A stretch of DNA of 51,198 nt. Origin: Candidatus Delongbacteria bacterium. Lineage in GTDB: Bacteria; Delongbacteria; UBA4055. The translations under genes were made by a program, and so were the position numbers. A model generated the notes under the pieces. That model made no database searches. It was not told where the DNA came from and saw nothing but the letters and a program-made list of their open reading frames with translations. The stretch covers positions 1 to 51,198 of the forward strand of contig JAQICF010000126.1 in NCBI GenBank assembly GCA_027858795.1, read 5' to 3'. Shown here one piece after another: positions 44,807-51,198 of this stretch (position 1 is the stretch's first letter; each line of letters starts with the position of its first letter).

Positions 44807-44908
44807 AGAAATAGTTGGAAGTTGTAAGTTTAGAGTTGGAAGATAGTTTCCGATTCTTAGCTTTAAACTTCAAACTGTCAACTGTAAACTATAAACTAGG
44901 GATACAAT

Positions 44909-45937
44909 ATGGACTTCTTATCATTATTTAGCTTTTTCTCACACGATGTTGCTATCGATCTCGGTACGGCGAACACGCTTATCTACGTTAAAGGTAGAGG
45001 GATCGTAGTTGAAGAACCTTCTGTGGTAACATGGGACGAAAGATTAAAAAAGGTAGTTGCTATCGGCACTGAAGCAAGAAGTATGGAAGGTAAAACTCCT
45101 GGCAATATTAGGACTATCAGACCTATGAAAGATGGTGTTATTGATGATGATGAAGTTGCAGAAGAAATGATCAGACAATTTATAAAAAAGGTCAAAGTTG
45201 GTACTTTTAGTGGAAGGCCCAGAATGATAGTATGTGTTCCATCAGGAGTAACTAAATCTGAGAAAAGGATTATCCGTAGTGCTGCAGAAAATGCAGGAGC
45301 AAGAGAAGTATTTTTAATATCTGAGCCAATGGCCGCAGCTCTTGGAGTTGGACTTCCTGTCGATGAACCTGAAGGATCAATGGTAGTTGATATTGGTGGT
45401 GGTACAACTGAGATCGCAGTAATATCATTGAGTGGTATCGTATCTGAAAATTCAATCAGAATAGCCGGCAATAAAATGAATCAGGCTATCATTGAATTCA
45501 TGAGATCGCACTATAAACTGCTTATTGGTGAAAGAACTGCTGAAAAGATCAAAATAAACATCGGTTCTGCATTTGAACTTGAAGAAGAACTTACATTTAC
45601 TGCAAAAGGTCGAGACCTTATTGCAGGATTACCAAAAGAAACTATAGTAAATTCCACTGAGATCAGAAAAGTATTGGCACCTGTTATTAAATCTATTATT
45701 CAGGCTGTGAAAAGTGCTCTTGAAAAGACGCCTGGTGAATTATCATCCGACATAAGAGATAGAGGTATTGTACTTACCGGTGGAGGAGCTTTACTGAAAG
45801 GATTAGACAAAAAACTGCAAGAAGAGACCGATCTGCCTGTAGTTTTGGCAGACACACCGTTAACCTGTGTTGTAAGAGGTACTGGAAAAGTTTTAGAAGA
45901 TATGAATAGATACTATAAAGTTCTTCTTACAGAATAG
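44909..45937 (+). CDS. mreB: Rod shape-determining protein MreB
   Basis: A 342-residue actin-like ATPase. AIDLGTANTLIYVKG, VCVPSGVTKSEKRI, SEPMAAALGVGLPV, VVDIGGGTTEIAVI and LTGGGALLKGLDKKL are the phosphate and adenosine loops. It forms membrane filaments that place the elongation machinery, so the cell is probably rod-shaped. The first gene of mreB-mreC-mreD-mrdA; mreC follows after one base. An A/T tract with AGTTGGAAGTTGTAAG-like iterations precedes it. Confidence 0.98.
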   Translation: MDFLSLFSFFSHDVAIDLGTANTLIYVKGRGIVVEEPSVVTWDERLKKVVAIGTEARSMEGKTPGNIRTIRPMKDGVIDDDEVAEEMIRQFIKKVKVGTFSGRPRMIVCVPSGVTKSEKRIIRSAAENAGAREVFLISEPMAAALGVGLPVDEPEGSMVVDIGGGTTEIAVISLSGIVSENSIRIAGNKMNQAIIEFMRSHYKLLIGERTAEKIKINIGSAFELEEELTFTAKGRDLIAGLPKETIVNSTEIRKVLAPVIKSIIQAVKSALEKTPGELSSDIRDRGIVLTGGGALLKGLDKKLQEETDLPVVLADTPLTCVVRGTGKVLEDMNRYYKVLLTE

Positions 45938-45938
45938 C

Positions 45939-46739
45939 ATGAATAGTTACCTGAAAATAAAAGCTGTGAGAGAATGGGTCTATCTTGGAATAACAATCTT
46001 TGCTTCAGTTTTTCTGATATTATTCAACAATTCATCTTTTAATAATACTTTATCTGAAATTGGTTTGGATGCTTTCAGCATTTTAAGATATGATTATTTC
46101 TCTTTGAGGGAAAAAGCATCTCTTGAAAATGAAATAGTTCAGCTCAAACAAAAATTCGTAGAAATATCCCAAGATAAAAAACTCTACGAAGAATCCTTTG
46201 ATGAAAATATAAGGCTAAGAAATTTACTTTCTATCGAATTACCTGAAAGTTTAAGCTATGTTTATGCAAAAGTTACAGGCGAGCCTGTTTCAAGTCTCCA
46301 AAATACATTATTGATCAATGCGGGAACTGAAAAAAATGTTAATGATGGAGAAATGGTCATATCGGAAACTGGGTTTGTGGGTGTAATAAATAATGCCGGT
46401 AAGCATCTATCAAAAGTCACACTGATCTCCGATCCCGGGTATAAGATACCTGTAATAACCGAATATGGTAAGATCCCGGGTATAATGAGATCTTTAGATA
46501 AAAAGAACGCAGAGATACATGAGATAACAAAATCACAGACTGTTGAAGTAGGTGAAAAAATATTCACATCGGATTTTAGCAAGCTATATCATCCAAACCT
46601 GTTGATCGGAGAAGTTATTTCAGTCTCAGATTCATCTGCTACAATAAATAAAAAAGTGATAATCAAATACTCAACTGATTTCCTTGAAGTTAAGGACGTA
46701 TTTATAATTCACAAAAACCAAAGAATAAATGGATATTAA
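45939..46739 (+). CDS. mreC: Rod shape-determining protein MreC
   Basis: 266 residues: an N-terminal membrane helix (about 14-27, WVYLGITIFASVFLILF), a coiled coil (EKASLENEIVQLKQKFVEIS), then the beta domain with LINAGTEKNVNDGEMVISETG and FVGVINNAGKHLSKVTLI. The IPG-like KIPGIMRSL is the usual central motif. It spans from membrane to periplasm and bridges MreB to PBP2. It overlaps mreD by 11 bases. Confidence 0.93.
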   Translation: MNSYLKIKAVREWVYLGITIFASVFLILFNNSSFNNTLSEIGLDAFSILRYDYFSLREKASLENEIVQLKQKFVEISQDKKLYEESFDENIRLRNLLSIELPESLSYVYAKVTGEPVSSLQNTLLINAGTEKNVNDGEMVISETGFVGVINNAGKHLSKVTLISDPGYKIPVITEYGKIPGIMRSLDKKNAEIHEITKSQTVEVGEKIFTSDFSKLYHPNLLIGEVISVSDSSATINKKVIIKYSTDFLEVKDVFIIHKNQRINGY

Positions 46740-47199
46740 AACTTACATACAGAATGTCATGATAATAATTATATTGATAATTGTTCAAGTAAAATTTTCG
46801 CATTTATATTGCATGTTCGATATAAAACCCGATATTCTGCTTGTTTTTCTGATCAGACAAAGTATAAAACACCCAAGTCCAACCAGATCATTGATCAGAG
46901 GTTTTTTTACTGGTGTTATTGTTGACCTATTGATCGGAGATGTTATCGGGGTTTCTGCATTGATATATTCTGTTGCGGGATTTTTCACTTCATATTATAA
47001 AAGGAAAAAAGGTTATCTTGCTCAAACTAATAAATTTAAATTATACTCAATAATGTTTATAGCATCTTCTTTGATATTCTATTTGCTAACACTTTCGCAT
47101 TTACCTATTTTGAAAAACGTCTTTTTAGTTGCTTTACCTAGTGCCATTTACGGAATATGCATCATTTGGATAATTCAAATATTTAAACCTATCAAATAA
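46729..47199 (+). CDS. mreD: Rod shape-determining protein MreD
   Basis: 156 residues, five or so membrane helices (VMIIIILIIVQVKF, FFTGVIVDLLIGDVIGVSAL, IMFIASSLIFYLLTL, VFLVALPSAIYGICIIWII). The GFFTGVIVDLL-GD block and KPDILLVFLIR are MreD-like. The family is poorly conserved, so the position between mreC and mrdA is part of the evidence. The ATG lies within the mreC 3' end. Confidence 0.9.
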   Translation: MDIKTYIQNVMIIIILIIVQVKFSHLYCMFDIKPDILLVFLIRQSIKHPSPTRSLIRGFFTGVIVDLLIGDVIGVSALIYSVAGFFTSYYKRKKGYLAQTNKFKLYSIMFIASSLIFYLLTLSHLPILKNVFLVALPSAIYGICIIWIIQIFKPIK

Positions 47200-47210
47200 A
47201 TTAGCCGGTA

Positions 47211-48947
47211 ATGGATACAGACAGAATAAAAATATTGTATCAAATTACTATTTTAGTATTTTTGCTATTACTTATTCGTATAATCTACCTTCAATATTTT
47301 GATCCCTCTCTTAAAATACGTTCAATTTCAAATAAAGTTAGAGAAGAGATCATTGAACCATCAAGAGGTTTGATCCTTGACAGGAACGGTGTAGTACTAA
47401 TTGAGAATCAGCACACATACAACCTTTATGTAATCCCTGAAAGATTTCTTCGAAGTGAATATTCTATTGATTTTATTACTGAAATACTTAAGGTAGATAA
47501 AGATTCGTTGGTATCTGTATTAAGTAATAATGATATAAAACAAGACAGGTTCTATCGTCTTCAAAGAAATATAGATTTCTCAATATTTTCCTTTATTTCA
47601 GAACAGGAAGATAAATTGAGAGGAGTTAACGTTAAAAATGAATGGACGCGAAACTTTGAGAAGATCACTTCACCTCATATTCTTGGGCACCTTGGTGAAG
47701 TTAGAGAAATAATTAAAAGTGATAGTAGTATTGCAATTGGTGATCTTAAAGGTAAGGAAGGTATCGAATATGTTTATGATGATATCCTCAGAGGTAAAAA
47801 GGGAACTAAAAAATTTATTCGGGATGTAAAGAATAATAAAGTCTCTGAATATGATAACGATAATTGGAAAGAAGCGGTAAAAGGTAAAGATGTATATCTT
47901 ACAATAGATTTTAATTTACAATCTTATATTGAAAGTATTTTTGAAGGTCATTCTGGTACGATAATTGTGGAAGATTGCAATAATGGAGAGATCCTTGCAA
48001 TGGTCAGTAAGCCTGATTTCCCCTTGGGTATATTCAGTAGAAAAATGTCTGTTAAAGAATGGAAAAAATGGTCAGAAGACCCTCTTAAACCACTTTATAA
48101 CAAGGCAATATTAGGATTGTATCCTCCAGGTTCAGTTATAAAAATGGCTTCTGCTTTAGCTGCTTTGGAAAATAATGTTGTATCAACACAAACAACTATA
48201 TATTGTCCCGGTGGTATGCAAATAGGCAGGAGATTCATGAAATGCTGGAAAGCTGGTGGGCATGGAAATGTAGATCTTCTTGCTGCTATCATGCATTCTT
48301 GTGATACTTATTTTTACAATATTGCTCATCACATTGATCTTGATGACTGGGAAAATTATCTTAGAAAATTAGGATTCGGTGAAAAAACGGGCATTGACCT
48401 TAATTCAGAGAGATCAGGATTGTTACCAGATGAAGAATACTATCGTAAAAGAATTAAAGGTAATTTAGTCGGTAGATACGCAAATCTTATGATCGGTCAG
48501 GGAGAATTACTTACGTCACCTTTACAAATTGCAAATTATACAAGTATTCTCGCTAATGGAGGAATTAAATTCACTCCTCATTTATTTTATAAAGCCAGTA
48601 ATGACAAGGATTTTGAATATTACCAGAATTCCAATATTGATACACTTAATATTAATGTTAGATATCTGAAAAAGATAAGAGAAGCAATGTTCAATGTTGT
48701 AAATGTTCAAGGTGGTACTGCATATTGGTCAAGAAGTGGAAAAATCGCTTTTGCCGGTAAGACCGGTACAGCTCAGAACCCTCACGGAGCCGATCATGGG
48801 TGGTTCACAGCTTATGGACCATTCGAAGATCCAAAAATAGTAGTGACCGTATTTGAAGAATTTGGTTTGCATGGAAGTACAGTAGCAAGATTTGCAAAGA
48901 AAATCTTTGAATATTGGAATGAGAATATAAATTCTACCCTAGACTGA
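47211..48947 (+). CDS. mrdA: Penicillin-binding protein 2 (elongation transpeptidase)
   Basis: 578 residues. An N-terminal membrane helix leads to the pedestal (RGLILDRNGVVLIENQHTY) and a transpeptidase domain with SVIK (S308, K311) after YPPG, SCD as the SxN-type motif in MHSCDTYFYN, and KTG at K517. The Asn of SxN is Asp here, a variant also found in PBP2 proteins. It cross-links septum-independent lateral wall with RodA, which is not in the window. Its last 14 bases overlap the end of selD on the other strand. Confidence 0.95.
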   Translation: MDTDRIKILYQITILVFLLLLIRIIYLQYFDPSLKIRSISNKVREEIIEPSRGLILDRNGVVLIENQHTYNLYVIPERFLRSEYSIDFITEILKVDKDSLVSVLSNNDIKQDRFYRLQRNIDFSIFSFISEQEDKLRGVNVKNEWTRNFEKITSPHILGHLGEVREIIKSDSSIAIGDLKGKEGIEYVYDDILRGKKGTKKFIRDVKNNKVSEYDNDNWKEAVKGKDVYLTIDFNLQSYIESIFEGHSGTIIVEDCNNGEILAMVSKPDFPLGIFSRKMSVKEWKKWSEDPLKPLYNKAILGLYPPGSVIKMASALAALENNVVSTQTTIYCPGGMQIGRRFMKCWKAGGHGNVDLLAAIMHSCDTYFYNIAHHIDLDDWENYLRKLGFGEKTGIDLNSERSGLLPDEEYYRKRIKGNLVGRYANLMIGQGELLTSPLQIANYTSILANGGIKFTPHLFYKASNDKDFEYYQNSNIDTLNINVRYLKKIREAMFNVVNVQGGTAYWSRSGKIAFAGKTGTAQNPHGADHGWFTAYGPFEDPKIVVTVFEEFGLHGSTVARFAKKIFEYWNENINSTLD

Positions 48948-49977
48948 TCTTACCTTTATTGTCATTAAATGATCCTATGATCGTAGCTTCTTCAATACCA
49001 GCTGATCTTATATCATCTAATAATCTTTCAGCTTTTTCTTCAGGAACACTGATAAGCAAACCTCCCGATGTCTGAGCATCAAATAAAAGCATCAGGTCAG
49101 TATACTCGAGTTTATTCTCTTCTACTCTATCTAAAAAATACTTATAATTACGTTTTGAGCCACCTGGGAAAAGAAATTGATCCGCATATTCTTTTGCACC
49201 TTCCATAAAAGGTATTTTTGAAACGTCAATTTCAGCACCATGCTTATTACTGATCATTTCACTCAAATGCCCCAGAAGACCAAATCCGGTAACATCTGTC
49301 ATTGCATTCACACCCGCTTTGACAGCCAGTTCTGAAGCTGTTTTATTCAATGAAGCCATATAAACAGCAGCTTTATCAATATGTATTTTCTCCGCCATAT
49401 CACCTTTCCAGGCAGTCGATATAACTCCTGAACCAATAGGTTTAGTTAAAATAAGTTTATCACCTGATTTGACAGTATTATTTCTTAATATTCTGTTCGG
49501 ATGCACTGTCCCTGTTACTGAGATACCGTATTTCATCTCAATATCTTCAATAGTATGACCACCAAGAATAACTCCACCAGCTTCTCTCATTTTATCAATA
49601 CCTCCTTGAAGTATTGCAGACAGCATAGCTTTTGAAATATTGCATGAATCATAAGCTACTACATTCATACCAGTTATAACCTTTGCTCCCATGGCAAAAA
49701 TATCGCTTAAGCTGTTTGCGGCAGCGATACATCCATACATATACGGATCATCGACTACAGGTGTGATAAAGTCAACAGTTTGTACTATAGCAAGTTCATC
49801 GGATAGTTTATACACTCCAGCATCATCACTACCTTCAAATCCAACCAAAGTCTTGTCATTTGTCGGAAACTGTAAGCCTCCGATAATTATATTTAAGTCC
49901 TCCGGACTAACCTTGCCGGCTCAACCAGCTGCTTTTACAAATTGAGTTAATCTTGGATTCTGCATTAGATCTTTCAT
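48934..49977 (-). CDS. selD: Selenide, water dikinase (selenoprotein form)
   Basis: SelD makes selenophosphate from selenide and ATP. A plain reading yields only 304 residues from 49848. Reading the in-frame UGA at 49923-49921 as Sec19 restores a full 347-residue protein from the ATG at 49977: MKDLMQNPRLTQFVKAAG-U-AGKVSPEDL. U sits at the known catalytic Cys/Sec site. TLVGFEGSDDAGVYKL, ILGGHTIED, MTDVTGFGLLGHLSEM and QTSGGLLISV follow. GGA lies about ten bases before the ATG, which overlaps the phosphoesterase stop as ATGA. A SECIS-like hairpin follows the UGA. It probably serves the small selenoprotein and MnmH. Confidence 0.96.
49896..49923 (-). promoter_or_regulatory. Candidate bacterial SECIS element of selD
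   Basis: UGA at 49923-49921, 12 nt (49920-49909), then AGTCC-GGA-GGACT (49908-49896): a 5-bp stem with a 3-nt loop starting with G. The spacing is identical to the element at 6621-6648. Confidence 0.75.
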
Positions 49978-50597
49978 CTTTTTTCCTGTTTTATCGGACA
50001 ATAAACTTTCTTTGCTTTTATTTGAATCAATTTATTTTCTTCTACTATCAGTCCGGATAATTTTTTTCCATAGACACATCCTGTATCCAAACCTGTTACA
50101 TTCTTGCCATAATACAGACCTAATTTTCCCCAGTGTCCAAAATAAATATGCTTTTTCTCATTATATTCTTCAAACCAGGGTTTATCAAGGTCTTCTAGCA
50201 TTCTCAAAGAAACCAATTCTTCCTTCTCATTATCTTGGATCATTTTCCTTGGATCAAATCCTGCATGTACAATAATAAATTTATCCGTCTCGATAAAATA
50301 TGGCAGTTCGTACATCCATCTAAGATGATCCTCAATCTCTAATTTCCTAAAACTTTCATTCATTTTTGTTTTTTTCGAAAAAGGAAAAGAGTTTAAATAC
50401 CAGTGTTCATGATTACCCATTACAACTTTTGCCTTTAGATCTTTAAGCAACTTTATACATTTACCGGATTCAGGACCTCTATTGATCACATCTCCAACAG
50501 AATAAATTTGATCTTGGTCTGTTGGTCCAAATTTTTCGACAAGATCACTCAATTCTCTGTAGCAACCGTGTATATCACCTATGATCAGAGTTCTCAT
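49974..50597 (-). CDS. Calcineurin-like metallophosphoesterase
   Basis: 207 residues of the PPP-type family: IIGDIHGCYRELSDLV, SVGDVINRGPESGK, VMGNHEHWYLN and IVHAGFDPRK carry the two-metal ligands, and GLDTGCVYGKKLSGL is near the end. ApaH-like (diadenosine tetraphosphate) or protein-serine/threonine phosphatase activity are both possible. The stop overlaps the selD start (ATGA), so selD translation is probably coupled to it. Confidence 0.93.
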   Translation of the reverse strand: MRTLIIGDIHGCYRELSDLVEKFGPTDQDQIYSVGDVINRGPESGKCIKLLKDLKAKVVMGNHEHWYLNSFPFSKKTKMNESFRKLEIEDHLRWMYELPYFIETDKFIIVHAGFDPRKMIQDNEKEELVSLRMLEDLDKPWFEEYNEKKHIYFGHWGKLGLYYGKNVTGLDTGCVYGKKLSGLIVEENKLIQIKAKKVYCPIKQEKR

Positions 50598-50665
50598 TTC
50601 TATCCTAAATTATTGATTTTTAGTAAATATAACCCAATATTGTTTGTTTTCTCAAGATTTAATAT

Positions 50666-50692
50666 AAAAAAAAGCAGCCAATGGCTGCTTTC
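50666..50692 (-). terminator. Terminator after rpsT
   Basis: AAAGCAGCC-AAT-GGCTGCTTT (50672-50692), a 9-bp stem, with a long A-run to its left that gives the U-run on the minus strand. Confidence 0.9.
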
Positions 50693-50712
50693 AAATTTTA
50701 TCAAACAATGAT

Positions 50713-50967
50713 CTATTGCATTTTCTCAGCAAATTTCATCAATTTTGATTTTTTGTTCGATGCATTATTCTTCTTAATAATACCTTTGATCACTAATTTA
50801 TCTAAGATAGATTGTGCTGCTACAACATTAACCTTAGCATCTTCTTTATTTTCAGAACTTTTAACTTTTTTCAATGCAGTTTTCATCATTGATTTATAAT
50901 GTCTATTATAAACGTTAAGTTTTTTTGTTTGTCTTAATCTTTTCTTACATGACTTATGGTGAGGCAT
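50713..50967 (-). CDS. rpsT: 30S ribosomal protein S20
   Basis: 84 residues, very basic. MPHHKSCKKRLRQTKKLNVY, then HYKSMMKTALKKVKSS and AAQSILDKLVIKGIIKKNNA with a Lys-rich tail match S20, which binds 16S rRNA early in 30S assembly. S20 is usually monocistronic with its own promoter and terminator, as here. GGGAG precedes the ATG. Confidence 0.95.
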   Translation of the reverse strand: MPHHKSCKKRLRQTKKLNVYNRHYKSMMKTALKKVKSSENKEDAKVNVVAAQSILDKLVIKGIIKKNNASNKKSKLMKFAEKMQ

Positions 50968-51016
50968 TTTTACTCCCTTTTATCGAAATTTTAGCTTCGC
51001 TTTCATTAAGCAACGC

Positions 51017-51045
51017 AATATAACAAAGTTGAATTATAATGTCAA
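51017..51045 (-). promoter_or_regulatory. Promoter of rpsT
   Basis: Minus strand: TTGACA (51045-51040), 17 nt, TATATT (51022-51017), about 45 bases before the ATG. The -35 continues TTATA as in the rpsA promoter. Confidence 0.85.
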
Positions 51046-51066
51046 GTGGAATTCTCTAATAATTAT

Positions 51067-51198
51067 TTACAATATCGACCTCTCCCCTTTTTTATAAGCC
51101 ATTTTCCATGCTCTTAAGAAACTTTCTCTCCTGATAATACCTATCAACTTTGTTTCATCTTCGATAGATACTACTGGAATTCTAGCAATATCAGAATT
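51067..51198 (-). CDS. CBS-domain protein, C-terminal end
   Basis: The last 43 residues of a gene that runs off the right edge, with TAA at 51069-51067. SDIARIPVVSIEDETKLIGI then IRRESFLRAW is the end of a CBS domain, like those after chloride-channel or transporter cores that read ...IPVV....LIGII.R..... The remainder and function are outside the window. Confidence 0.75.
   Translation of the reverse strand, partial: NSDIARIPVVSIEDETKLIGIIRRESFLRAWKMAYKKGERSIL

Noticed and set aside
44983..45471. 162-residue minus-strand ORF opposite mreB
   Set aside because: Overlaps a highly conserved actin-like gene; its composition is that of an antisense frame.

Overview
The window is about 51 kb of AT-rich, densely coded bacterial chromosome with no prophage, insertion sequence, CRISPR array or tRNA/rRNA gene that I could see. 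lpxB, mreBCD-PBP2 and lipoprotein signals point to a Gram-negative cell. A GWxTD-domain protein, a GG-leader radical-SAM peptide cluster with a 6-bladed-propeller lipoprotein, and a Bacteroidota-type S1 protein point to the FCB superphylum. The promoters, however, look like E. coli sigma-70 sites (TTGACA-17-TATATT) rather than Bacteroidota ones, so a low-GC FCB candidate phylum (Delongbacteria- or Cloacimonadota-like) is my best guess. This is inference.

Layout. 1-5.7 kb: end of zapA, a 6S RNA gene, rny, ymdB, an exported serpin, a membrane protein and mnmH. 5.8-7.6 kb (minus strand): a tight redox operon reading trxA, exported thioredoxin, a 65-residue membrane selenoprotein, OsmC, ArsR. 7.8-13.8 kb: hutI, an aldo/keto reductase, an ECF-S-like membrane protein, DUF1893, a hydrolase and a GNAT protein. 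13.8-25.1 kb (minus): a P-type ATPase, GNAT, nitroreductase, DUF2784-methyltransferase fusion, djlA, radC, panD, DUF2158, mtaB and rpsA. 25.4-31.3 kb: an M23 peptidase, then lpxB, an MBL-fold protein, GWxTD and glmM-like on minus. 31.5-38.6 kb: a RiPP cluster. 38.7-44.8 kb: etfB-etfA-acyl-CoA dehydrogenase and purN-purH. 44.9-51.2 kb: mreBCD-mrdA, then selD, a phosphoesterase, rpsT and the end of a CBS-domain gene.

The strongest discovery is selenium biology hidden by UGA codons. The gene at 6544-6741 reads through an in-frame UGA where its apparent relatives have Cys, and selD at 48934-49977 has UGA at its catalytic position. In both genes a 5-bp-stem, 3-nt-loop hairpin starts exactly 12 nt after the UGA (17 nt from UGA to loop), with nearly the same sequence. 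With mnmH (tRNA selenouridine), this suggests that selenophosphate feeds both selenoproteins and tRNA.

The second is the RiPP cluster: a small AraC-type regulator, a GG-leader precursor with a CPTGC core, one large protein that seems to fuse a radical-SAM/SPASM maturase to a pseudo-rSAM partner, a propeller lipoprotein, a C39-peptidase ABC exporter, and a 67-residue protein that looks like only the membrane-anchor end of an HlyD adaptor.

Intergenic spaces also hold a family of small hairpins with constant geometry (8-bp stems, 4- or 5-nt loops) but different stem sequences.
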